From assembly GCA_950106755.1 (NCBI GenBank), contig OX467082.1, positions 35,588,001-35,652,000 on the forward strand: 64,000 nucleotides of DNA, written 5' to 3'. The notes beneath the pieces were generated by a model that was given only the letters and a program-made list of their open reading frames with translations, ran no database searches and was not told the origin of the DNA. This document shows, piece after piece, positions 11,101 to 21,504 of the stretch. The translations under genes were made by a program, and so were the position numbers. The stretch is from Climacium dendroides (lineage: Eukaryota; Streptophyta; Bryopsida; Hypnales; Climaciaceae). The first letter of the stretch is position 1, and the number at the start of each line of letters is the position of its first letter.

Positions 11101-11823
11101 CAAGTCAATAACATACCTTGATGGGAGACGAGCACAGATAAGGCGGCATATCATAATTGATAGTTCCATTCTCCAAATCCTGAACACACTCTTCAGAACT
11201 GCAATCAAGAGGTGGACGCCAGTGATGAGCTCCAGAGTTTTCACACACAATATACCAGCCTCCTACAAATGTTACTTAGCGTCCGTCTGAGCAAAAATTA
11301 AGAATATATTCTAACATAAGAATTGCACTTAAGAAGTCAAATTATGCACAACACCTAAACTTCGCAGGCGAGAAGACGCCAATCCAGTCACTCGCATTGC
11401 CGCCACTGGGCCTCGTAAATGACACCGTCACGTACTCCGCCGTCAGTCCCTGCCATGATCGTCACAACACTAGCTCGTATCAATGCAATTTCGTAGTAAT
11501 CTTATTTCAATCGCACGCATTTTTCACCGAGGAGAAATAAAAATAGACTGATTTTCTAATTCCCGCAAAAGAGGAACCGTGAGAGGTGAGAGATGAGCGA
11601 TCACCTTGGAGCCGAGAAGCGCAGGGGAGGCAGAGATGGAGACAGAGGAATCCAGCAGCACTCTGGCGTTGTGGAGCGCAATTTTCGACAGTGGCTGATT
11701 CTCATCGTACCTCGTTTCAAAACGCGACGCTTCTCCACCATGGAAGATTGCAAGCACGAAAATCGCGACTGTGGAAAACATGCGAAAATCGCCGTGAGCG
11801 GCCATCGTTTGGTCCAGCAGCAA
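8122..11823 (-). CDS. Purple acid phosphatase (plant high-molecular-weight type, PAP1/24/27-like)
   Basis: Twelve exons on the minus strand: 11605-11823, ~11353-11449, ~11117-11259, 10749-10871, 10558-10650, 10273-10405, 10025-10106, 9646-9778, 9334-9539, 8978-9103, 8550-8859, 8122-8439; about 660 aa. Exon 1 carries a hydrophobic signal-peptide-like stretch (FSTVAIFVLAIFHGG), so the enzyme is probably secreted or vacuolar. Then follow a fibronectin-like N-terminal domain (DWIGVFSPAKF, YPRLAMGASWNE, MTVTWTSGYG, GWRDPGFIHTG) and a metallophosphoesterase domain with all ligand blocks: GDMG, GDITYSNGY, GNHERDW, LAHRVLGY and GHVHQYERTCPVY. The C-terminal cap has HVVAGGGGSG and LLFEYKRSSDGKV. These enzymes hydrolyse phosphate monoesters or nucleotide substrates with a dinuclear Fe(III)-metal centre. 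Junction exon 2/3 is uncertain: a phase-compatible join gives FSPAKFRCWYIVCEN, unlike relatives. An upstream ATG at 11823 and one at 11805 are both possible starts. Confidence 0.93.
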
Positions 11824-13323
11824 AGAAGAGAAAGGAAGGAAGCATCTACGCTACGGTACGTGAAGCGACTACGTGGGGCACTATCTCGCTTATCAAGCAG
11901 GTCCTATTTAAACTTTTGTTCAAATGTTAGTTTTTCAAAGTCGTTGAGTGGATTTTTCAGGATTTTGGGTAGACTAAGGTGGCTTATGTTTTTTCAGAAT
12001 TTTTTTTAAGGGAATTTAATGAATTATAGTGTAATGGGCAGTCAAATTTCATGGGATTTTAACTCATGAATCAAAAGTTATGAGTCTTTGAATAGCTTGT
12101 TCGGTTAAAAAATTTGGTATTCTTTCCATAGTTTTTAGGAAAATCTCATAGGATTCTAACTCATAAATCAAAAGTTATATGAGTTACATTTAAGAAGAAT
12201 CTTAAAGGTGGGGGAAAGAATTTCTTTTTTACATTTTTTTTAGATTCTTGTTTTTTGATTCATCATATTGATAGATTTTTTTAAATATGCTACTCTTGTC
12301 AATTACCTTAAAAAATTGGTATACCAATAATAAACATGATCTTCACACTAGAAGAAATTTGAGGGCAATAAAAGACTACGGATTCTCATGAGTTCCTAGA
12401 CTGTAAAGAACTCTAAGAACTCTACCAAATCAACAATTTGACATTGCCGAGACCATGCCATGTCAAATAATATTAATTAATTACTAATATTTTTAAATTA
12501 TTTATTAATTATTATTTTATTTATTTTAATATTATGACACATTCCCAACTTGGGGAACAAACCTGAATAACCCTCCCAAGCCCTCAAATTTCTTCTAATG
12601 TTGTTCAGTGATGGATTGAAACCACAACTTTGTATATTGCAAAAAATTGTACACCAAGAACAATGAAAGATCCATTAGATGCTTTTTTTTGTACATCAAG
12701 AGCAATGCAAGGTTTTTTTTATAATATTATAAATTTATTTATTATTATTATTATTATCCAATGTGACAATTGCTTTGTCATGTCGAACTACGTTGGTAGC
12801 CAAGTTCCCACAATCAGGGAACTCCAGAGAACTTGCAGTCTTGTTGAACAGGTGAATCTCATCTAATGATAGAACTTTACTATTTAGGCACTATAAAAAA
12901 ATTTAATTTTCACTTAAAAAGAAAAATATCTCACAATCAATATCGTCAAAAATTTAATTTTTTTCTCTTACACATTTTCATAGAAGTTTAGGGCACGATT
13001 TTGTGATTGAAAGTAGAGAAAACACCTTTCTTTTCTTTTCGTCATTTTGACTCTTTGCATTGTCATTGACAGATTCAAAGCAGGTTTTGTGTTTTGTGAA
13101 ACTTAGTCATGAACCTTGAGAGTTTAATTTGTAGCATGATCACCTCTGTTACCAAAATCCTTCGACGTTTCAAGCAATTTCTAATGATCGAAGCTCACCA
13201 AGGAATGAAATCACATGCCCTCACAGAAATGAAAAGTATTCAAGAAGCTACAGAAGTTATTACAGTACAAATCAGTACGACAAATCTGTGATCAAAACTC
13301 TTCTACAATTTCAAACATTTCTG
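11824..13323. other. Intergenic, with AT-rich dispersed repeat
   Basis: Upstream side of the phosphatase gene (first ~100 bp likely promoter/5' UTR), then AT-rich DNA. A segment at ~12420-12590 (…cattcccaacttggggaaca…) resembles one at ~16690-16880 (…gttcccaacatgggaaaca…), and a related stretch lies at ~12720-12840, so this is a dispersed repeat family with an AT-only core. A TTA microsatellite is at ~12731-12757. No gene recognised. Confidence 0.5.
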
Positions 13324-13813
13324 GTGTAAGGTAAAACAGCCCATTGCAATCAAATGACCCATAGTGCAGTCACCTAGGAAATGACCCCATTGTGTTGTTT
13401 TTTAGAATGTGAGATGTGAGACGTGGGCCACAATGCATGTCTTACATGAAGTAATGGAGTGAATAATGACCTCATTAGGGACTTCTAACTTTTCAGTGTG
13501 AAATTCATTGTAAAAATTGACTTTTTCAGCCCTCCATGAATAGAAAATATTGTGACTGCATTAGGTAGTAAGATGAGCATTATGGATTCAGATTTTGTTG
13601 GTTATGGGGTAGTCTATAGACTCTTTAAGGCCATGATGCATTGAACACTTCAAAAATTCCTAGCAAATTTGTACTTTGTCAAAAACATATAATTTCAATT
13701 GCACTTGCTGTTTCTCACACTTGTACTAATGTGGGAAAAAAATTGAAAAATTTCAGCAACAAGATGATGTCCAACTCCTCATTCTAACCGCAATGGGCTG
13801 TTTTACCTTACAC
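13324..13813. mobile_element. Small non-autonomous inverted-repeat element, copy 2
   Basis: Terminal inverted repeats of 24 bp are exact: the left begins gtgtaaggtaaaacagccca (13324-13347) and the right is its complement at 13790-13813. The 490-bp body is non-coding and matches the element at 4851-5265 in inverted orientation, with several short gaps. Flanking bases show no clear target duplication. Confidence 0.85.
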
Positions 13814-16800
13814 GAAGCTTAATCCATGTTAGAAAGCGTAAAGCTACACTGAAACAATCCATGAGGCTACAGAGTTTCTTACCCTACATCGTCTAAAAAT
13901 TGAGAGAACACTTCTACAGTTCGTATGAATCGATGTAACGACAGATTGTGTAAAAAATGACCAGGGGCAAACGAAAACCAATGAGTGTAAAATACTCACT
14001 CAGTCTCTATCCTCTTCATAAATTTGAAGCATATTTTAGCTAGTTGTGCTCAATTTTTGTGTACCAATATTATAGATTTATGATTAACCAACTGAAACAA
14101 GACATGCCAGCACATATTCAGAACATTGTTCATTAGATTAATTCAACTCTGCTTTTCCACAGAACAAAGCTCTGCACCCCCATTTTGAATGAGTTTACTC
14201 TGGACACTTCTACGTCCTCATTAGTTGCAGGAGTTCTCAAGACAAACAAAATTAATGCGCAAGGTGGAGAAGTATGGTACCAAGAATGTAAGCACAAGCT
14301 TTCCAGCCTCTAGTCTTGGCTTTCAGAATCGGCCGGTTGTCGTGAAGGTTAAGAGCTGCATCTTCAACGTGCCCACTACTCCCAAGTGCAACCCCAATTG
14401 TTTTCTTCTGTTTGACTATCTTTTTTGCATAACTGGAAACCTGTTGCAAGTGAAAGCATGAAACGCTTGCCACTATTTTGTGTGACATGTTGTGTGCACA
14501 ATACATAATTGGGCATAGCTTCTAAAGTTTTTTCTCATTAAACTTGAAATTCATATTGGAGGTGAAAGGTGCATTGTCTAAGCTAATATATATTTTTTTA
14601 ATGTAATTTCTTAATTTTTAAAATTAATTTCTCTAATTTTTCATACTTAGGTTTTCAAGGATTATAATATTGTAATAAATCTGAGATGACGATTTTCACT
14701 TCAAAATTTAGACAGCCATTGTGTTCTTTAACTATATTTGCAACTTATAACTAGTAGAAGGAATTCTAAAAAATATTCATTGTCCTTCACATAAATGCAA
14801 ATAAGGCTCTATTGTGTAGACATTTCTAGACATCTAAATAGACCTTCCTATAAAAAAAATTTAGTGAAATCTTATCTCCATGACATTGCTAAAAATGACT
14901 TATTTCTGTTATATTTTTTGGATGATTTTCATTATTTTCTAGCAATTTTAACAACTACAAAAAGGAAGTGATATCAAAAAAAATTGTACATAAATTTTAG
15001 AGTAAATTTTTTTTAGACATTTTTTGGGAATATTTTAATTTTTAGTGTTCTTCTAATTATCCATATTTTATTTATTTTTAAATATTTTTTCCAGAAGCTC
15101 ATAGAACTTAGAGTACTAACACAATCAGCAGGTGTTTTTTCCTTACACAAGTGGTAACGTGCATCATCACTACAAAAGCAATTTCCACAAGCAATTTCCA
15201 CAGGGTAGTATTGAATCTGTACGTATTGAAAAAGAGAGCGCCTAGAGAGGTGAAGACGGTGAAGATAGAAATTGTAAAGGGAGGCGCTTACATGTTCTCG
15301 GTTATCGTAAAGGTGCGTCGTCGGCAACGTTTCCAGGGCCGCCATAGCCTGCAGCTTCTTTGCTTTCCCGAGCCTGAACCCACAAGCACAAACCAAGACG
15401 AACAATTTAGTGCAAAGAGACCAAGGAGAGAATTGAAAAACAACAATCCAGTGGAAGATTCATAGCCTTGTAAAATACCAATCGGGCGGATGGAACAATT
15501 AATCTCAGAGGCAGCCGACCATCGATCACTGCCGGCCAGCAAAAGTTGCATGCAATGAGATTGATCTAATGCACCCGAATTGTATTCTTTATTTCTTTCA
15601 CTCCGACATTAATTAGACCCTCACATACTCGCCAGTTACTGAAATCCCCGAATTGTTTCTGATTGAGGAAGAGCCACAATACTAATTAACGCTGCAGCTA
15701 GCAAATCTCTCCGAGACCACAGACTCACACTCCCCCAAACATTCTTATTAGACTATCATTTCGTAATCTGCACGATTATAGCAACAAATGTGTTTGTCTC
15801 GAAACCAAATCCCATCCAAAAAACCGAAAAAGCTCCGATCCAAGCTTTGGGGCTTTACTCTCTGTAACCAACTCCCCAGAAAGAAACGAGAAGCTTGCAT
15901 TGGGGGTTAACCAAATTCCAAGCAAACTATAAACCAAGCCAGCAGCAGAAACCTCCAAGCCGACGGGTGCAAATTATACCTTTCAGCAGGTGTACTTCAA
16001 GGTATTGTCACAGTCCCAAACGCTCATCGCGCGCATTACCATCAGGTTTTGAGCTCGACGGAATGAGGGGAACACACTGGAGTACGTCTAAAGCCCCGCC
16101 AGAGCTAGAGTCCAAAGCATATTCCGCGGTCCTAAGAAGAATCCTGTCTGATCTGCCTCAGTCTTTGAAGGCAAATTTTAACTTTGTGCAAGCACTTCAT
16201 TTCATTCTGACACAACGCAGATAACTTATATGGGATCCCTTGTTCTCAAACCGCTCAACCTTGCAGCTGAAATTAAAGTTATGGCATAAACCGGGAGAAT
16301 GATGCTGGTGCCACACTAACGTAGTTTCGTTGTTTTCACAAGTATGGTCGATGGATACACGTGGAGATCGACAAGTGCAGGTGAAAGGGAAGCTTGCCTG
16401 ATGATCCGACAGCATATTCGAAAATTCTTGAGCACTTGGAAGCCCTTTCGGATGCCGTAGAAGATGGGTTGCTTTACACACGGAAGGTCCGCATGCTCTT
16501 CTCAGTGCCTGAAGCGGTGAAGAATGACTGAAGATAGGAGTTGAAGACAGAAGTGTGGCCGGTATGCCCGGCACTGTACTGTAGTAATTCAGCTTCTTCC
16601 TGTAAAGATCTTGCTGATGAATGACTTTCACATAAGATGAAATGGAGGTGGTCTATAGGGCCGTGAGATCCCACTGTGCAAACTTGGCAGCAGAAGCAGA
16701 TTGACGTGGCAGAGCAACTGTCACGTTAGATAATAATAACAATTTAATTTAATTTTTTTAATTTTAAAAAATTATTTTAATATTTTAATAAAAAATATTT

Positions 16801-18400
16801 TTTATTATTTTTAATTCTGGCTAGCAATGGATGGTTCCCAACATGGGAAACAAGCGTAAAACAACCCTCCAATGCAATTGAAAAATATGTAATAGTAAAT
16901 CTTGCCTGAGACACCAATGAGACATTAGAGAGATGTTTTGTGTTCTTTGGATGATTTCAAGGTGGCTTCAAGGATAGAAAAAAGTTTTTTCATCCATTTT
17001 GGGGGAGTTATGTAGACCCAATCCATCCACTAAGGATGTTTGCTTATTTTGTTTGTTTGTTACAATGGGATCTCTTGGATTGTGTATCCTTTAGTCACAT
17101 TTTTAGTACCATTGGAAATCTCTCTACAAGGAAGGGTGCATAGGCCTTATTTTGTGGCATTTGGACTTATGGTATGAAAAATATTGAATTTTGAAGTTTT
17201 TATGAGTTAATAATGTTGCAGTTTCAATGAAAGATGTTGCCGATATTCTTACAATGAATGGAATTTTCATACTTCACACTAGTTTCAATGAAAGATGTTG
17301 TATATTCATAGTTGGAGAATGGAAGTATATAGAAGTTGGAACTTCAAGGTTTGAAAAGTGGTCATAGGCTAGGCTTGTTTTTTTTTTGAGGTTAAAGGAA
17401 TTATAGAAATAAAGAATGCACCTATTCATACAAAAAAATTTGGTTGACTACCTTGGTGATAGGCCTTATCTTTTTAGGGTCAACCTTCTTCAGCTACTCC
17501 TTTGCAAGGATGCAAAGAACCAATTGCATTCAAAAATCTTGTGATTTCCAAATTGCATTAAAAAAATGTTGTGATATGTTTAATTTGCCAAGTCCTCTAC
17601 AATTTTTTGTCCTTTAGCTTGCTTCTGAAGCAATTTAGTTTCATTGTCAAATGTCTAAATTTGATTTTTCTAGTATTTATTCAAAGTATTTTTCAATGCA
17701 CTTCCAATGATAAATTTTTCAAGTTCTAATTATAAAATGATGAAAAGTTAGATTTTATTTTGAGGAATAGTATATTGGTATATTGTCCCTCCAAATTTAT
17801 CCTATTTATTTTTTGGTATAAATTTAAAACTTGTAATTACTATCATTGAAAGTGCATTACAAATATCTGTAAATAGATATAATAAAAAAATTATTTGGAA
17901 TTAAAATTAAAATTTGAAAAATCATTTTTTTTCTTTTTAGTTTCTTAAGCATGATTTGAAGTGACTCTCTCTAATTTTTGTTTTTTAGGCTGATAGTTGA
18001 ATTTCAAAATTTGAATTTTTTTATGTCTATTCAAAGTACTTGTAAATATAGTAATTTCAAATTCTAATTGTCTACCACTCAACGGCCAATGTACCGGTTG
18101 GACTGAGGGTGCTCTTAGGGGTTACCCATTCGAACGGCCCTTTAAAACGCTCTACGGCATGTGAGGGCAACGAGATTGGGTCTCCCTGTACTTTCGCGTT
18201 TCCTTTTTGCTTTCCGGTCCAGCTCTGCTTTTCGGTCAGCGTCCCGTTTTGTTCCGCGCACTTCCAGTTCGAATGGATTGGCCGATTGTAATCTCTCTCC
18301 GGAGTCACATTGGTGATTGATCTTCAATCTCAGCTGACGGAGCTTCTTCCGGTTTTTCTGCCTCATGGAAATTTTCTCTCTGTTTCTCAAACTCGAGCTA
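13814..18400. other. Long intergenic region, no convincing gene
   Basis: From ~15120 to 16690 base composition is more balanced than the surroundings and several frames are open for 100-144 codons on both strands, but none shows a domain I can defend. One plus-strand stretch near 16100 (ELESKAYSAVLR) faintly recalls the start of an ENT domain, without the rest of it. Another open stretch at 14252-14506 (minus) is unrecognised. A 20-bp direct repeat agtttcaatgaaagatgttg occurs at 17220 and 17281. The stretch ~17340-17540 resembles ~23690-23900 (dispersed repeat). A module near 17150 recalls those at 51.0-51.3 kb. Confidence 0.45.
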
Positions 18401-18460
18401 GAACCCTCAAATTTTTAGGTCACTTTGGGGTTTGCAATTTGGAGAGACGATGCATCCTCA

Positions 18461-18600
18461 TTTAGGGTTGCGCTTCGGTGTTGGTGGACATTGCTGTTAG
18501 TGCAAGGACTGTAAAGATTGAAGCTTTTTTGTAGTAGCTATGGGAAGTGAGATCCAGAGCATAGCCGCCGCACGGCAACAGTTGTTCGTACTTTAGGGTT
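18461..18600 (+). promoter_or_regulatory. Telo-box motifs in the EFG1 promoter/leader
   Basis: Two telo-box-like motifs (tttagggtt) lie at 18461-18469 and 18592-18600, the second ending 28 bp before the start codon. Telo-boxes are typical of plant ribosomal-protein and ribosome-biogenesis genes, which agrees with the product of this gene. The transcription start is not known, so whether they are in the promoter or the 5' UTR is open. Confidence 0.55.
18540..18596 (+). promoter_or_regulatory. Short upstream ORF in the EFG1 leader
   Basis: An ATG at 18540 opens an 18-codon frame (MGSEIQSIAAARQQLFVL) ending at TAG 18594-18596, 32 bases before the main ATG at 18629. Two earlier ATGs (about 18365 and 18450) also open frames of 16-17 codons closed before the main start. 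If they are all in the mRNA, they could damp translation. Whether these bases are transcribed is inference. Confidence 0.4.
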
Positions 18601-18628
18601 TCGTGGTTGCTTGGAGGAGGAAGACACT

Positions 18629-21504
18629 ATGGCGCACGGAGGTTATGGCCGGAAGAATACAGGGCGAGCGCCTCTGGGTAGAGGAGGTGGACGTGGCGCA
18701 GGGCGTGGTCGCGTGGTTGGAAAAGGGCCCGGTGGCGTGGAGAAGAAGAAGGCGAAGCTGGTGTCGACCAAGAACCAGATCCGTTCCATCGAGCGGCTTC
18801 TGAAAAAGGTAGGCGATAGTTGGTTGGATTTGAGTTCAGCTGCAGTGATGACAGTTGAGTTTGTGGTGATTGTAATTTGTAATTTGTGTGAGAGCAATTT
18901 TGTATTAGGGATGAAGTTAGTTGGCTGTGCAGGATTTGCCTGCGGAGGTGAAAGAGGCGCAGCAGAAGCGACTCGAAGAGCTGAAGCTTCAGTCTGATTC
19001 TCATGCCCGGGCGGAACTGGAGCGCAAGATGGCCCTTCGCTACCGGAGGGTGAAGTTTTTTGGTGAGTTCGTAATGTGAACTTGCTGGATGCAATTCAGT
19101 GGAACGTTCCACGGTTTGAGATGAATGAGCGCAATTAAGCTCATTGTGGTATATTAAGTGTTACTTTGCGGTGCTTTTGAATTGTACTGGGAGTTTGGCG
19201 GGATTTATTCTGAATGTCTAAGGTACAGGATACCATCGGCGTATTTGTAAGCATTTTACGTATGTATTAGTGTGATTTTTGGAGATATACAGAGCTGTGG
19301 AGAGAACACTTTGAGTACAGAGGCAAAATCTGTTGAGATTAGATTTTCATCGCTATGTATAAATTGCTTATGGAATTTCGAACTGAGGTTATAGATCACT
19401 ATAAGTGCTAGTAGACAAGCCCATATCCCATTCAAAGATCAGTCAGCATAGACATATAGCCAAGTTATGCTTAGACCAGTTGCTAATAAGGCCACCCTAG
19501 TTGGTGATGGTATAGGAGACGGGATTAGGTCCCCAACGGTTTTAGTATCATCTCCATTACTTCGTGCGAGAAGCTTAGACTATTCTGTACTTATGGAAAT
19601 GCTTATTTTTATCAGAGAGAAGAAAAATAGAGCGCAGAATCAGACGGCTAGAGAAGCAACAAAGAGCATTGTTGGAAAATCTGTCTGATGACCACACAAC
19701 ACAGCTGACTGCTCTTGCGGATCAGCTCCACGACCTGAAGGAAGATCTCGAGTACATTCGAGTATGTTTTTCGCCTCCCTTATTTTAATGTGCTCTTCCA
19801 ATATACATACTCTTGTATCTGTATTGTTACGACTTTTTATCAATCTGGAGCCAAAGATCCACCCATTCACTTCTATCCGCATGCAAAGATCTAGAACACA
19901 TATTGCTGGTGATTGGTGGTTATCTGAAATGTTTATTTAATTTTTTGGTGATGGTATTATGGGGTTTCAGTTTTTTCCGAAGACCGAGAAGTATATATCT
20001 CTGTACATGGGTAAAGATGACCCGGAGGTCAAGTTGAAACGCGATCAGCTGCGTGAGAGGATAAAACACAACCTACTTGCTGCTGCAGCTTCTGGACATG
20101 ATTTAGAAGGTCAGATGATGCGCTCAACTCCTAGAATTCCATCCTTAATAATAAGCAATGGATTGTTGGGTTGATGTCATTCAGTTACTATAAATCTGTG
20201 GCTGTTGTTTAGGTCATAGAAGTTGGTTATCCGGAGTTTGGGCTAGTGGAAATGTTCATTTTTGTAATTTAATTTAGCAACTGACTAGGATATGACTTCG
20301 CATGTGCAGAGACTGGCAGTGACGAAGAAGCTATGGACATGAGCGAAGACGACTTCTTCATGGCAGGCTCTTCTGGTGATGATGCTGATGCTGATGATGA
20401 ATGGACCGATAAGAGTCCAAGGTAAGAAATCTCTGTTTCAGCTTATGTGCTGTAGTATTGTTTTAGTTGGTATTGGTATAACGTTTCCAGTGCCTTGGTT
20501 CCCTTTCACATGAAGACTTTTGCGTACCTTTATTTATTCTGGTCGAACTTCAGGACACCACTTTGTCATTGACCTTGTGTGAATACTAAGCAGCCTTTCT
20601 TTGAGCGTGGCTATGAGGTGTTGGGTCAACCTGTAAGTTTTCTATGGCTCGGATTGGATCATGTGTAGCTCGATACTTAGATCGAATGTTGCTTTCACAG
20701 GGCGGGTGAAGAAAAAGAGGAGGCGCCGCAGGAGTTGGTTCTATCTGCTACTGAATTGCCTGTGACACACCCACCAGTTATTGCGGAGATAGGTTCTCAA
20801 AGAAGACCTGCCAATATTGTGAATCCAAATAAACAGGCCGTGAAGGACCAGGTTTGTTGCCTTTTTTTAATTTGAGAGGTATTCATTGTCCATATTGCCG
20901 GCGTGTGCCATTTCGAGCTTCTGAATTCTTTTTATGAATATACGCCTGCTGAATATCAAGGATCTAATCTGGAAATTGTACTTCATGTTAACAGCTATGA
21001 ATTTGGCGTCAAATCGTGGAACGAATAATTTGTTTGTATTGATCGGTGTTTATGTTTCTGCAGAATCAAAAGTTTGCGAGGGCGCTGATGCCACCTCCAC
21101 CCTCGAGTTCGAAGTCTCCAGTTTCATCCTCAAAAAGCGCTTATAATGCTGGCAGCAAGAACAGGAGCAACCGCTCATCAACTTTGTCAGATACTACCAA
21201 CAACACTTCCAATGCTGGCAACAGAAACAAAAACAGCAGGCCATCTACTTGGTCCGACCCTGCCAACAGTACCTACAACCTTGGCAACAAGAATAAATTC
21301 AACAGACCATCTGCTTTGCCAGACTCATCCAAGAGACCACGGTACCATGGTGCTTCAAGTGCTACTGTTGATCTTGGTAGACCTCGAAGTGGCCCTTCAA
21401 GCAGCTCCACAAGCTATGAGAATGCTAAGAGCTCGGTATCGGATGGACCTGTACAGCCAACGAAACCGAAGAGAAAGAGAAGGCCAAAGAAGAAGAAGAC
21501 ATAG
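18629..21504 (+). CDS. EFG1: rRNA-processing protein EFG1 homologue
   Basis: Seven exons: 18629-18808, 18933-19062, 19631-19761, 19971-20109, 20310-20421, 20701-20851, 21064-21504; all junctions keep frame, ~427 aa. The N-terminus is a Gly/Arg-rich tail (APLGRGGGRGAGRGRVVG), then the conserved EFG1 core: STKNQIRSIERLLKK, LPAEVKEAQQKRLEELK, ERKMALRYRRVKFFE, LEYIRFFPKTEKYISLY. An acidic stretch follows (SDEEAMDMSEDDFF, DDADADDEW), then a Ser/Asn-rich C-terminus with three imperfect ~22-residue repeats (each with N-x-x-N-R-x-S and a following Leu/Trp-S/P-D) and a basic end (KPKRKRRPKKKK) that would serve as nucleolar signal. EFG1 works in the small-subunit processome on early cleavage of 18S pre-rRNA. 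Yeast and human proteins are ~230-280 aa; the extra length is the repeat tail. Start chosen at the first ATG in frame with the core. Confidence 0.92.

Noticed and set aside
15895..16224. ENT-domain exon (ELESKAYSAVLR)
   Set aside because: Only about a dozen residues resemble the domain; the remainder does not follow and no partner exons were found.
16197..16631. 144-codon minus-strand frame
   Set aside because: Composition is Ser/His/Cys-rich without any domain, and the opposite strand is open too; looks like chance in balanced-composition DNA.
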